From: Deinococcus aestuarii
GTDB taxonomy: Bacteria; Deinococcota; Deinococci; Deinococcales; Deinococcaceae
DNA length: 64,000 bases
Reading direction: 5' to 3'
Assembly (NCBI RefSeq): GCF_018863415.1
Contig: NZ_JAHKSN010000010.1
Span: 1 to 64,000 of the forward strand
The notes under the pieces were generated by a model. It searched no databases and was not told the DNA's origin. It worked only from the letters and a program-made list of their open reading frames with translations. Of this stretch, positions 42,771-55,472 are shown in pieces. The position numbers and the translations under genes are program-made. How positions within the stretch are numbered: the first letter of the stretch is position 1; each line of letters starts with the position of its first letter.

Positions 42771-44465
42771 CTACCCCAGCGCCTTGACCTCCTCCTGAAG
42801 GGCGCCGAGCCGCCCGCGCAGCTCTGCCGCCCGCGCCCCCGCCCCCGCGAGCCGGGCCTGCTCCTGCTCGGTGAAGCGGGTGTAGGGGCTGATCGCGTCG
42901 CGCAGCCGGGCGTCGGCACGCTCCTGCTCGCGCTCGTACTCACGGCGCACGATGCGCTCCAGGGCCACGCGCAGCTCGGCGACTTTCTGGCGCAGCCCGC
43001 GGTGGGCCTGAAGCCGTTTGTTGGGCAGCACGAACAGGCCCAGGCTCCCCAGCGTGAGCCCCGCGAGGATGCCCCCGGTGAAGTCGACCGCCGTCGCCCC
43101 GACGAGGGCCCCCAGCCCCGCCCCGATGCCGATGCCCCCGGCGAGGCCGCCCACCGCCCCCTTGAGGGCGTCCTCCGCGTCGCGGGAGAGCTGGCGGGCG
43201 AGTTCATGCTCGGTGGTCGTCTCCAGGTGCTGACGGGCACTCCCGGCGATCCCCTCCAGCAGGGCGCCGCGGTCGTAGGAGAAGCGGGTGCGGGCCACCT
43301 CGCTCGAAGGCTGGCGGCGGATCAGGAAGGCCTGCACATCCTCCCAGAAGTGCAGGTTCGCCTCCACGAAGCGGTCGATCATCGTGCCGAACTGGCGGTC
43401 GATGGCGTCCGGCAGCTCGGCCACCGCCTCGCGCCGGAAGTCCTCCTCCAGCTCGCGCCCGTTCATCAACCCGCGCAGGTTGGAAAAGCGCAGCCGCGCG
43501 TCGATGAAGCGGTCGGCCCGCACCTCGAACTCGCCCAGCAACCGCCCCAGGCGGTTGAGCTGCCCGTCGAGTTCGCCCAGCATCGTCTCGCGGTGGCGCT
43601 CACGCTGGGCTTCGAGGTCGCGCAAGATGCCCAGGTCCTCCGTGAGTGTCCGTCGGGCGGCCTCGGCGCGGACCTCCTCGCCGCCCAGAATTTCGGCGGC
43701 GGTGCCGAGGGGACTTTGCAGCTTGAGGCGGGTGCGCCCGGTCTCCGAGAGCCGGGTGGTGAGCGCCTCCCGCAGCGCGGCGAAGCCGGGGTCGCCGCCC
43801 CGCCGCTCGCCCCGCGCGCTGATCAGGAAGACGGGGGGGGTCAAGCCCAGCACCCCGCGCGCGCCCTTTTCCACGAACTCGCGGACCTGCTCGCGCTGCG
43901 CTGGGGTCTCCAGCAGATCGGCCTTGTTCACGACCATGACGACGCTGCGGCCCCAGCGGGCGGCGAGCGCCAGGAACTGCCGCTCGGACTCGGTGAAGGG
44001 GCGGTCGGCCGAGGTCAGGAAGAGCACGAGGTCGGCGCGGGGCAAGAAGCCCTCGGTGAGGGCCTGGTGCTGGCGGATGATCGCGTTCGTGCCCGGCGTG
44101 TCCACCAGCGCCACCCCCTCCAGGCTGGGCAGGGGGTAGGTCAGGCGGCTCACGAAGGGGTCGCGGGTGGGTTCGGGCTCGCCGGGCCGCTCCCCGTGCA
44201 CGAGCACGTAGATGCGGTCGGTGGTGGGGGTCACGCCCTCGGGCAGCACGCCCTCGCCGAGGAGCGCGTTCACGAACGAACTCTTGCCCGCGTTGAACTC
44301 GCCCACCACGACGAGGAGAAAGGTCTCGTCGAGCGAGCGCACCGCCCCCCGCGCGTACTCGACCGCCTCGGGGGGGGCGCCCTGCGTCTCCAGGAAGGCC
44401 TGAAGGTCGGCGAGCAGCGCCCGCTCGCGCGCGAGAAGGTCCTGCACCCGGGTGGTGACGAGCAT
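42771..44465 (-). CDS. Bacterial dynamin-like GTPase
   Basis: A 564-residue large GTPase. G1 is VVVGEFNAGKSSFVN (residues ~52-66), G2 a threonine in TPTTDRIYV, G3 DTPG (122-125), and G4 NKAD (180-183). A long helical stalk follows. Near residues 438-475 two glycine-rich hydrophobic stretches (GGLAGGIGIGAGLGALVG and GILAGLTLGSLGLFVLP) form the membrane-inserting paddle. The C-terminal helix is coiled-coil. Dynamin-like proteins remodel or repair membranes. ATG 44465 has TAGACT 6 nt upstream. Confidence 0.9.
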   Translation of the reverse strand: MLVTTRVQDLLARERALLADLQAFLETQGAPPEAVEYARGAVRSLDETFLLVVVGEFNAGKSSFVNALLGEGVLPEGVTPTTDRIYVLVHGERPGEPEPTRDPFVSRLTYPLPSLEGVALVDTPGTNAIIRQHQALTEGFLPRADLVLFLTSADRPFTESERQFLALAARWGRSVVMVVNKADLLETPAQREQVREFVEKGARGVLGLTPPVFLISARGERRGGDPGFAALREALTTRLSETGRTRLKLQSPLGTAAEILGGEEVRAEAARRTLTEDLGILRDLEAQRERHRETMLGELDGQLNRLGRLLGEFEVRADRFIDARLRFSNLRGLMNGRELEEDFRREAVAELPDAIDRQFGTMIDRFVEANLHFWEDVQAFLIRRQPSSEVARTRFSYDRGALLEGIAGSARQHLETTTEHELARQLSRDAEDALKGAVGGLAGGIGIGAGLGALVGATAVDFTGGILAGLTLGSLGLFVLPNKRLQAHRGLRQKVAELRVALERIVRREYEREQERADARLRDAISPYTRFTEQEQARLAGAGARAAELRGRLGALQEEVKALG

Positions 44466-44471
44466 GGGGGC

Positions 44472-44477
44472 AGTCTA
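44472..44477 (-). promoter_or_regulatory. -10 element of the dynamin-like gene
   Basis: TAGACT on the minus strand, 6 nt before the ATG at 44465. Confidence 0.5.
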
Positions 44478-44526
44478 CCCGCCCCCGTGCCGACCTCCCT
44501 GTTCAAGCTTCGTTGAGGGACCGGGG

Positions 44527-45342
44527 TCAGGGAATCGCCACGCGCCCCAGGTTCTGGGGATAGACGCTCAGGGCGTAGGCCCCCGCCGGGTCGGGCAGGC
44601 GAACGACCCGGCCGTTCATCTGCCGCTGGGTGGCGAGGTTGATCTTGAGCCCCACCACCGCCCCCGAGGAGTTCAGTGCATAGTCGAACATCCGGTAATT
44701 GGCCCCGGAACCCGCGTTGGTGGTTACGGCAACATAGTCTGACAGCAAGTTGGCGTCGCTGCCCGCGGTGGGCGGCAGCGTGAGGCTGCTCAGCGCCGTT
44801 GTGAGCGGGTTGCTCTCGTAGTAGTAGTCGCGGTACTCGGCGAGCACCCAGACCGAGGCGTCGTTGGCCGCGTCGCTGCCCGGGTTGGAAGCCCCGCTCG
44901 AACCCGCGACCCAGACCGACCGCTTGACGGGGTAGTAGGCGTAGAAGCGGTAACAGAACTCCGGGGTGGAGGTGGAGCAGACATTCGCCGCACTGGGCGT
45001 CTCACGGGGCGGCACGACCATCGCCAGGATCGGGTGGGTCCCGACCGTCCAGTTCCCGCTCGCGGTCGAGGCGAGGGGGTTGCGCCGCAGCTCGCCGCCG
45101 CCCAGCGCCAGGGTCTGCGAGGGTGGAAAGACATACCACGCCTCCCTCAAGCGCGACGCGATGAGTTGCCCGGCGTTGACCGTCTCCTGCTGCAACTCGG
45201 CGCGGCCCACCGCCAGGGCGGTCGTCTGCGAGCCGCTGACGAAGGTGCTGCTCAGGGCCAGCAGCACGACGCCGAGGAGGGCCGTCACGACGAGCAGCTC
45301 GACCAGGGTGAAGCCGCCCTCGCCGTTCGCCCGGCCCGTCAC
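44527..45342 (-). CDS. Minor prepilin, PilW-like
   Basis: A 271-residue type IV prepilin-like protein. The class III leader ends at GEGG with the cleavage/methylation motif GFTLVELLVVTALLGVV, including Glu at +5. The globular part is large, with cysteines in NVCSTSTPEFCYRFYAYYP. Size and position last in the minor-pilin operon fit PilW (or Thermus PilA3). The GTG start at 45342 overlaps the previous stop by 4 nt (GTGA). Likely part of the priming complex for pilus assembly and DNA uptake. Confidence 0.88.
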   Translation of the reverse strand: MTGRANGEGGFTLVELLVVTALLGVVLLALSSTFVSGSQTTALAVGRAELQQETVNAGQLIASRLREAWYVFPPSQTLALGGGELRRNPLASTASGNWTVGTHPILAMVVPPRETPSAANVCSTSTPEFCYRFYAYYPVKRSVWVAGSSGASNPGSDAANDASVWVLAEYRDYYYESNPLTTALSSLTLPPTAGSDANLLSDYVAVTTNAGSGANYRMFDYALNSSGAVVGLKINLATQRQMNGRVVRLPDPAGAYALSVYPQNLGRVAIP

Positions 45343-45788
45343 TGGGGCCTCAACACGTCGAGCGTGAGGGTGGTCGCCTGGGCGCCGGTCCCGGCGGTGA
45401 CCGTCACGCGGCGCATGACGGGCGCCGCCGTGCTCGCCGGGCAGGTGGCGGCCACCGAGACCGTGACCAGGCTGCCCGGATTCTGGGCCCGCGAGTCGAG
45501 CGACCGGCTTTGCAGGGTGACCCCGCTGGGCAACACCAGCCCGGGTGAGCAGTTGCCGTCGTAGTTGCTCTGGACCTGCCAGGCGCCCTTCACGTCCTCC
45601 AGCACACGCTGGGCCTGGGTGGTGGAGGTCAGTTCCCGCTCGCCGACCCGGTTGATGCCCAGCAGGGCGGTGATACCCGGGATGATCACGGCGAGCAACA
45701 CGCCCAGCAGGGCGATGGCGACGAGCAACTCGACCAGGGTGAAGCCCTGGAGTTGCCGCCGGGGGGAAGGGGGTGGGGTCATGGGCAA
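45339..45788 (-). CDS. Minor prepilin, PilV-like
   Basis: A ~149-residue prepilin. The processing site is QLQ/GFTLVELLVAIALLGVLLAV, with Glu +5, about 15 residues into the chain. Two cysteines (DGNCSPG and AATCPAS) could form the usual C-terminal loop. A TTG start at 45788 is preferred because AGGAGG lies 8 nt upstream; ATG 45782 is 15 nt from it. Third gene of the pilin operon; its stop overlaps the next start. Confidence 0.88.
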   Translation of the reverse strand: MPMTPPPSPRRQLQGFTLVELLVAIALLGVLLAVIIPGITALLGINRVGERELTSTTQAQRVLEDVKGAWQVQSNYDGNCSPGLVLPSGVTLQSRSLDSRAQNPGSLVTVSVAATCPASTAAPVMRRVTVTAGTGAQATTLTLDVLRPQ

Positions 45789-45823
45789 GGTCTGATCCTC
45801 CTGGGGGTGCGGCGCCAGGCACC

Positions 45824-46327
45824 TCATGGGGTCGCCGCCGTGATCATCACGCGTCCGGTCACGCCCACCACCCGGACCTCCAGGGCGGGGATGTTCGGCG
45901 TGGCGCTCTCCACCAGCAGCCGCAGACCGTTGATGGTGCTGGTCATCTCGCCGTAGGGGGCGAGGTAGGTCAGGGTCCGGACCCCGGAGGAGGCCGCCGG
46001 GCAGCCCCCACCCGAGACGCAGCGGAAGGTCACCCGGTTGGGCAGGGACCGGGCCGAGGGGCCGGAGGGCAGGATGACGGTATAGGTGCTCAGCGCCGTC
46101 ATCCCGTCGGCCCAGGCGAACGAGGCGTTCTGACTCTGCCGCTGGGCGCTGGAGCGCGCGGCCCGCAGGTCGGCGGCGATCTGCGCGGCCCCCTGCCGCA
46201 CCTCGCCCGCGCGGATGCTGCGCAGGTACCCGGCGCCGAACAGGCCCATCAGCACGCCGATCACCGTCAGCACGACGAGCAGTTCGAGCAGGGTAAAGCC
46301 CGCCCTTCTGGACTCAGGGCTCCTCAT
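45824..46327 (-). CDS. Minor prepilin, GspH/FimT-like
   Basis: A 167-residue prepilin with a very short leader (MRSPESRRA) and the site GFTLLELLVVLTVIGVLMG. The following segment QGAAQIAADLRAARSSAQRQ is typical of GspH/FimT pseudopilins. A possible disulfide lies between Cys residues in RVTFRCVSGGGCP. The ATG overlaps the stop of the upstream gene by 4 nt (ATGA). Confidence 0.88.
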   Translation of the reverse strand: MRSPESRRAGFTLLELLVVLTVIGVLMGLFGAGYLRSIRAGEVRQGAAQIAADLRAARSSAQRQSQNASFAWADGMTALSTYTVILPSGPSARSLPNRVTFRCVSGGGCPAASSGVRTLTYLAPYGEMTSTINGLRLLVESATPNIPALEVRVVGVTGRVMITAATP

Positions 46328-48378
46328 CTCAGGTCGCCCTTGTCACCCTGCTGCACCACGAAGTCGAACAGGGCTTTGTTCTCCACGCTGGCGTCCTTTG
46401 TCACCCAGGTGGGCGAGATGGGGAAAAACGGCGGGGTGAAGCCGGGGTCGAGGAAGCGCCGATCATGGGAGAAGGTTCGGCCGTAGCCCGTGGTTTGGAC
46501 CCGGGTGGTGGAGTTGAACTGCCCGAAGGCCCCGTACCAGTTCTCCACCAGCCCGCCCAGCAGGTTGACGTTTCCGCGAGGAGAGCCGGAGTCGAAGTCG
46601 TCCACGCGAACCTCGCCCTCGCTCGACATCAGCATGGCGTGCAGGTTCAGGTTGTTGGGCGCCGCTTTCGTGATCACGACGTCGCCCTTCTGGGTGTAGA
46701 TGCCGAGCACGTTCTTGGGCGTCTCGGTCTTCTGGGTGCGGCAGGCTAGGTCGGCGGCCTCGTCGGGGTGACAGGGAACGTTGGAGAGCACCAGGTCACC
46801 GGCGATCTCGATGTCATTTTGTGCCGCGACCGTGATCTGGGAAAAGGGGGCGAGGGCGGGAAGCGGGCGGCCCTGCGCGTCACGCCCCGGCCCGGTCAGT
46901 CCGGCCACATTCTTCTCGCCGAACAGCACGCCGTTGAAGTCGCCCAGGGCCAGGGTCCAGCTTCCCCCGCTCCACCTCTCCAGCCGCCGGTCCTCCCCGG
47001 CCCGGTACACGGTGACGAGGCCGTTCTTGTCCTTGACCTGGATAAACTGGTATCTGGCCTCGGGGCTCCACGTCTTGGTGGCGGCGTTGTAGGTCGAGGG
47101 CGGCACGACTTTTCCCCCCGACCAGTCGCCCGCCATGAGCGTGACCGCCTGGATGTCGTCGTTGAAGTACAGTCCGCTTCCCCGGGTGAGGTTGCCGTCC
47201 TCGTCCTTGGCCAGTCCCTGAGCGCCCGCGCGCTGGTCATTGGCATTGAGGGGCATGGGCCGGTAGCTTCCCGTGAAGGTGACGTCTTTCTTGTCGCTCA
47301 ACGTGCCGTCCGAGTTCTTGACCGAGGCCAGCGTCGCGTCGGTGGCGCTGTTCAACTTCGCCAGCAGGTTGCTGTTCTTCTCGGCATCGGTCGCGCTGGC
47401 GTTGTCCGGCTCTCTGAGGCTGGTGGCGTAGAAGCCGGGTTTGCGCGTGCAACTGCTGTCCGACTTCATGCCGACCTTGGGCAGATCGGTGCAGCCCGCG
47501 CTGCTGAGGGTCCCCTTGAACGTGACCGTCGCGTTGGGCGTGAAGAGGAAGCGTTCATTCGTATGCACCGGGCCGTCGAACACCTGGTCGTTGAAATTGA
47601 CGCTGGGAGACCAGGAGCTGGCCGTGCTGGACGGTTTGACCGTGTGGTGGTTGGTGAACAGCACGTTGTCGAGGTAGCTGGGCAAGTTCACGTCCACCCA
47701 CCAGTCGGTGCGGCTGGTGCGGCTGGCCTTGAGCACCCGCAGGGCGCTCGCCTGCTCGCCGCCCACATTCAGGGTGTCGAACTGGAGGTGAAAGCGGTAG
47801 TTCGCCGCGCCCACACGCTCGACCCGGGTCGGCCTGAGCCGGTAGGAGAGCGTCACGCCGTCGCCCGAGGCGTTTTGCGTCCCGCCAAGCTGGGTGCGCC
47901 AGAACGCCCGGCGCGACGTGAGGGTGCTGCCCGCCTGCTGTTCCTCGGCAGCAGGCAGCACGTCATAGGCCGTGTCCTTGACCAGAAGCGCGAAGACCTC
48001 GAACTGATCCGCGTTGGCGGTGTCGACCGCCTTGCAGGTCTGGTGCTCGGTGCCGCCGCTGTCCGTGGTGGAGCTCCAGACGGCGTTGCCGCAGAACTTC
48101 TCCGCGTAGAGCTTCAGGTCGCCGATGCCGGTTCCAGGCTTGACCTGCACGTTCCCCGCCGACAGCAGGGTCTGCACGTCCCGCAGGCGGCTGCGCGCGA
48201 GCGCCACCCCCGACTCGGCGACGTACTGGGCCTGCAAGGAGGCGCGCTGATCGCCGACACTGCGGCGGCCGGACAGCGTGAGCTGTGACGAGGCGGCCAG
48301 CAGCACGGCCAGCAGCAACGTCGTGAACAACACGACGACAACCAGGGTCGCGCCGCGTGTGGAGGAGGATCCCTTCAT
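46324..48378 (-). CDS. PilX/ComZ-like large pilus-assembly protein
   Basis: A 684-residue protein with one N-terminal hydrophobic helix (GATLVVVVLFTTLLLAVLLA), without the prepilin Glu-containing motif but in the place where PilX-type proteins have one. A helical stretch follows (LQAQYVAESGVALARSRLRD), typical of PilX N-termini. The rest is a large beta-rich exported domain, including FNDQVFDGPVHTNERFLFTP and ANVTVKGTLSS-type repeats of the DUF4900 kind. In Thermus the operon equivalent is ComZ, a DNA-uptake protein. First gene of the four-gene operon; near-consensus CACACT is 6 nt before ATG 48378. Confidence 0.82.
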   Translation of the reverse strand: MKGSSSTRGATLVVVVLFTTLLLAVLLAASSQLTLSGRRSVGDQRASLQAQYVAESGVALARSRLRDVQTLLSAGNVQVKPGTGIGDLKLYAEKFCGNAVWSSTTDSGGTEHQTCKAVDTANADQFEVFALLVKDTAYDVLPAAEEQQAGSTLTSRRAFWRTQLGGTQNASGDGVTLSYRLRPTRVERVGAANYRFHLQFDTLNVGGEQASALRVLKASRTSRTDWWVDVNLPSYLDNVLFTNHHTVKPSSTASSWSPSVNFNDQVFDGPVHTNERFLFTPNATVTFKGTLSSAGCTDLPKVGMKSDSSCTRKPGFYATSLREPDNASATDAEKNSNLLAKLNSATDATLASVKNSDGTLSDKKDVTFTGSYRPMPLNANDQRAGAQGLAKDEDGNLTRGSGLYFNDDIQAVTLMAGDWSGGKVVPPSTYNAATKTWSPEARYQFIQVKDKNGLVTVYRAGEDRRLERWSGGSWTLALGDFNGVLFGEKNVAGLTGPGRDAQGRPLPALAPFSQITVAAQNDIEIAGDLVLSNVPCHPDEAADLACRTQKTETPKNVLGIYTQKGDVVITKAAPNNLNLHAMLMSSEGEVRVDDFDSGSPRGNVNLLGGLVENWYGAFGQFNSTTRVQTTGYGRTFSHDRRFLDPGFTPPFFPISPTWVTKDASVENKALFDFVVQQGDKGDLR

Positions 48379-48598
48379 GCGTTCAGTGTGAGAGCCTGCT
48401 CGGTCTTCCCCTAGCCCTGGACGGGGGTACCCCCAATCGGGTGGGTCCGGGAAGCCCCGAGGCCAGGGTCCTCCACCCGGCATGACCCCGGTCCGCCGGG
48501 CCCGAGGCTCGCCGTTCGGTCCCGACCTGAACACACCTTTACCCCCCTCTCCCCCGCCGCTCCCCGGGGCCGTCCGATACTGGCGCCATCCCTACCCC

Positions 48599-48604
48599 AG
48601 GAGG
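48599..48604 (+). promoter_or_regulatory. Strong ribosome-binding site
   Basis: AGGAGG, 8 nt before ATG 48613; it is the main evidence that the 68-residue ORF is translated. Confidence 0.8.
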
Positions 48605-48612
48605 TCTGCCCC

Positions 48613-48819
48613 ATGACGTCTCCCTACGACCGTCCCGCCGCCCCCGCCACCGAGCCGACCGACATTCCCGCCCCCCTCCCCGAGCAGATGCCGGGAGGGG
48701 ACGACACCGGGCCGATCATGGACCCGCCCATGAACCCCGACACCCCCGGGATGCCCGAGCCCATGCCGACCAGCAACCCCGACACGCCGGGCCTGCCCAG
48801 CCCGATGCCCGCGATGTGA
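48613..48819 (+). CDS. Proline-rich small protein
   Basis: A 68-residue acidic protein of low complexity with Pro, Met, Asp and Thr repeated ([20 protein letters not shown], then GLPSPMPAM). NPDTPGxPxPMP occurs twice in tandem. It lacks membrane segments and must be disordered. A perfect ribosome site precedes it and GATACT at 48576-48581 is a possible -10. Unknown function; divergent from the pilus operon. Confidence 0.7.
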   Translation: MTSPYDRPAAPATEPTDIPAPLPEQMPGGDDTGPIMDPPMNPDTPGMPEPMPTSNPDTPGLPSPMPAM

Positions 48820-48879
48820 GGGCGTGCGCCTGAGGCTGAGGCGGCCCGGGAGACCTCCCGCGGCCGCCCCCTTCTTGGT

Positions 48880-49590
48880 CTATTCCAGCGCCAGGGTGTG
48901 CCCGTGGGCCTTCAGCCACGCCCGGGACGTCGCGTGCCCCGGCATCTGGCGGGCGACGTGCGCCCAGTAGCGGGGCGAGTGGTTGAGTTCGAGCAGGTGC
49001 GCGGCCTCATGCAGGGCGACGTAGGCGGCGACCTCGCGGGGAGCGCGGGCCAGGAGCCAGTGGAGCCGGATGTCGCCCCCGGCCGTGCAGCTTCCCCAGC
49101 GGGTGCGGGCGGCGCTCAGGCCAAAACGGCGCAGGCGGTCCCGCGCGCCCAGCGCGTCCGCGTACCCCTCCACCAGCGCGCGCAACTCGGGGAGGGCGGC
49201 CCGGCGGTACCACCGCTCGACCCCAGCCCGGACGTCGGCGGGGTCGCCGGGAGCCACATGCAGCTCGGCCCCCGACCGCCGGGGCGCCCGCATTCCCGGC
49301 GTCAGGCGCAGGGTCAGCGTCTCCCCCAGGAAGGGCAAGGGAGAGCCGTCCTCCAGGGGGGCGGGGGCGCTGCGGGCCGCGTAGGCGGCGAGGTGCCGCT
49401 CGGCCCAGCCCCGCCTGGCCTCCAGAAAGGTCTCGATTAGGGCCTCCGGCGTGCGGGCCGGGGCGTGGACCGTGACCGCGCCGGGCGCGACGTGCAGGGA
49501 CAGGGTGCGGCGGCGGGCGCTGCGTCTGAGCTGCACGGGCAAGCCCCCGACCGTCCACTGGGGCTGAGGTCGGGGGCGCTTCGGGATCAC
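48880..49590 (-). CDS. YgjP-like (DUF45) zinc metallopeptidase
   Basis: A 236-residue M48-type metallopeptidase. The active site is [20 protein letters not shown] (HExxH plus the following conserved N-H-S), preceded by the family hallmark [18 protein letters not shown]. The N-terminal half ([17 protein letters not shown] and [12 protein letters not shown]) is the usual beta domain of this group. Substrate unknown; in other bacteria it is linked to restriction-modification loci, but not here. GTG start. Confidence 0.9.
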   Translation of the reverse strand: MIPKRPRPQPQWTVGGLPVQLRRSARRRTLSLHVAPGAVTVHAPARTPEALIETFLEARRGWAERHLAAYAARSAPAPLEDGSPLPFLGETLTLRLTPGMRAPRRSGAELHVAPGDPADVRAGVERWYRRAALPELRALVEGYADALGARDRLRRFGLSAARTRWGSCTAGGDIRLHWLLARAPREVAAYVALHEAAHLLELNHSPRYWAHVARQMPGHATSRAWLKAHGHTLALE

Positions 49591-49636
49591 GGGCCCATGA
49601 AAGCGCGGCCGGGTGCGGGGTGGATGAAGGCGAGCC

Positions 49637-50494
49637 TCAGAGCTGGCCGTAACTCTGGTTGAAGGTGTCGCACTTGTTGGGGTCGCCCGTCTGGAACCCC
49701 GTCATGAACCAGCGGACGCGCTGCTGGCTCGACCCGTGGGTGAAGGAGTCGGGCACCACGTAGCCCTGTCCCTGCCGCTGGAGGGTGTCGTCGCCGATGG
49801 CGGTCGCGGTGTCGACCGCCTCGCGCACGTCCGCTTCCGTCAGGTTGGCGAGGCTGGAGACCCGGTTGCCCCACACGCCCGCAAAGCAGTCGGCCTGGAG
49901 TTCGAGCCGCACCCCGGACTGGTTCGCCTCGGCCTCGCTGCGCGCCTGGCGCTGGGCCCGCTCGACCTGATCGGCGATCCCGAGTTCGTTCTGCACGTGG
50001 TGCCCGACCTCGTGGGCGATCACGTAGGAGTAGGCGAAGTCGCCGCCCCCGCCGAGCCGACGGTCCATCTGGGAGAAGAAGCTGGTGTCGAGGTACACCT
50101 TGTTGTCGAGCGGGCAGTAGAAGGGCCCGACCGCGCTGCTCGCCTGCCCGCACGCGCTCTGCACCCCGCCACTGAACAGCACCAGCGTCGGCGGCGTGTA
50201 GGTCCGCCCGGCCTGCTGAAAAATACCCCCCCAGACGGTGTTCGTGCTGCCCAGGATGCGGTCGACGAACTGGTACGCCTCGTCCTGCGTGCCGGGCTGG
50301 GTCTGGGGCCGCGTCTGCGTGGTGGGCGTGACCTGCCCGCCGCCGAGAATCGCGCCGGGGTCCACCCCGAAGAACATGGCGATCAGGGCGATGATCAGCC
50401 CGCCCACGCCGCCCACCGCGATGCCGCCGCCGGGGATGCCTCCGCCCCTGCGGTCCTCGATATTCCCGCCTCCGGGAAGGTTCTGCCAGTCCAT
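49637..50494 (-). CDS. YpfJ-family neutral zinc metallopeptidase
   Basis: A 285-residue membrane-anchored metallopeptidase. A short Gly-rich N-terminus precedes one transmembrane segment ([19 protein letters not shown]). The zinc motif is [18 protein letters not shown], with the third ligand region in [13 protein letters not shown]. Family members end with the [21 protein letters not shown] motif seen here. Cys residues in SACGQ and FYCPLD may be bonded. ATG 50494 was chosen; GTG 50506, next to AAGGA, is an alternative. Function in the family is unknown. Confidence 0.9.
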   Translation of the reverse strand: MDWQNLPGGGNIEDRRGGGIPGGGIAVGGVGGLIIALIAMFFGVDPGAILGGGQVTPTTQTRPQTQPGTQDEAYQFVDRILGSTNTVWGGIFQQAGRTYTPPTLVLFSGGVQSACGQASSAVGPFYCPLDNKVYLDTSFFSQMDRRLGGGGDFAYSYVIAHEVGHHVQNELGIADQVERAQRQARSEAEANQSGVRLELQADCFAGVWGNRVSSLANLTEADVREAVDTATAIGDDTLQRQGQGYVVPDSFTHGSSQQRVRWFMTGFQTGDPNKCDTFNQSYGQL

Positions 50495-50642
50495 GTCGAG
50501 GGTCACTCCTTCTCTTTGCCGGACGCCCCCAGCGTGGCCCGCCCGGGTTCCGGGGGAGGGCGGCTCGGCTCCTTCACGGCTCAGCCCGCATTGTAGGAGG
50601 CACGAACCCGGCGGGTCTTCACCCAAGGTGCAGGAAAGCGTG

Positions 50643-50673
50643 AAAAAAGCCCCGGCCACGGAGGGCGGGGCTT
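50643..50673 (-). terminator. Terminator of the efflux operon
   Basis: On the minus strand AAGCCCCG (50666-50673) pairs with CGGGGCTT (50647-50654) and is followed by a U-run (plus-strand A at 50643-50648). It lies 25 nt past the stop of the RND gene. Confidence 0.85.
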
Positions 50674-50697
50674 GACGCGGGGCGGCGGAGGCCGGGC

Positions 50698-54125
<3,428 letters not shown>

Positions 54126-54129
<4 letters not shown>

Positions 54130-55472
54130 GGGTTCTGTCCCCCCGTTCCGGCTGCCGGAGTCTGGGCGGCCGGGGCCCCGACGCGGACGCTCGCCCCGTC
54201 CTGAAGGCTCGGCGGCACCGGGAAGATCACGCGGGCGCCCGCCGGAAGCCCGCGCACGGCGACCTGCCCCTGCGACTCGGCGACGACCGTGACCGGGACC
54301 CGGCGGGCCGTTCCGTCCCCGGCGACGTACACGGCGTTCTCGCCGCCCTCGACCTGGATCGCCCCGGTGGGCACGAGCACGCCGCTGCCCAGGGTCGCGC
54401 GGTAGCGCACCTGCGCCGTGCCGCCGACCGGGAGCTTGCCGCCCCCCTCCACCCGCGCGGTGACCGGCACGAGGCGGTCGGTCCCGGCCACCCCGCTCGC
54501 GTCCTGCACGACGGCGACGTAGTTCACGCCCCCGTAGCCCAGGTTGAGCCGGGTGCCGGGTTTCAGGGCCGCCGCGTCCGCCGGGGTCACGTTGAAGGTG
54601 GCCTTCACGCTCCCCTCGTCCACGAGGCGGAAGACCGGGCTCCCCTGGGAGGCGAACTCCCCGACCTCCACCGCGAGCGAGGCGATCACCCCGGCGAAGG
54701 GGGCCTTGACCGCCGTCCGGCTGAGGTTTTCCTGCGCCTGCCGCACACCCGCCTGGGCGGTTTCGAGCTGTGTCTGGAGCAGGGCGAGGCTGCTCTGCCC
54801 GCCCCGCCCGTTTTGCGCGAGGTTGTTGCGGGCCTGGGCGAGGGCGCTCTGGGCCTGCGCCAGCGCGCTGCGGGCGGCGTTGAGGTCCGCCTGGCTGATG
54901 CCGCCGAGGCCGTAGAGGTTCTCGGCGCTCGCGGCGTCCTGCCGGGCCTTGGCGAGACTCGCCTCGGCGGCCTGCACGGCGGCCTGGAGGGAAGCCGTCG
55001 CCTGTCCGGTGTTCGTGCGGGCCTGCTCCAGGCTGATGCTCGCCTGCTGGGCCTGGAGGCGGGCGTTTTCCAGGGCCTGCCGCGCCTGGGTGTCGTCGAG
55101 CCCCACGACGACCTGTCCGGCCCCCACCCGCTCGCCCTCCTGGGCGAGGACGCGCTCGACCGTCCCGCTCGCCTGCGCGGCGACGTTGCTGTCGCGGTCG
55201 GCGCGGATGGTGGCCGAGGCGGTGCGCTGGACCGTCAGGGTGCCCGTGCGGGCCGGGACCGTCCGCACGGCGAGGGCGGTCGTCTTGGCGGGCGCGGCGT
55301 CGAGGTCGTTGCGGGTAGCGGCGGGGCGGGCCGAGCCGGAAGCGGCACCCTCGCCCCCCTGCCCCCCCGGCGAGCACGCGGCGAGGAGCAGCAGGAGGGA
55401 CAGGGGCAGCGCGAGGCGGCGGGCTGGAACGGAGTGTGCCGACGGGGTGTGTGCTGGGGTCATGGCCTTCAC
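54126..55472 (-). CDS. RND efflux periplasmic adaptor, lipoprotein
   Basis: A 448-residue membrane-fusion protein. A lipobox ([12 protein letters not shown], Cys near residue 33) marks lipid anchoring. It has the lipoyl halves ([20 protein letters not shown] and [20 protein letters not shown]) around a long coiled-coil hairpin rich in Ala and Gln (residues ~125-240), then a beta-barrel and membrane-proximal domain. It links the pump to the outer-membrane channel. The GTG start at 55472 overlaps the tolC-like stop (GTGA); ATG 55463 is three codons in. Confidence 0.92.
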
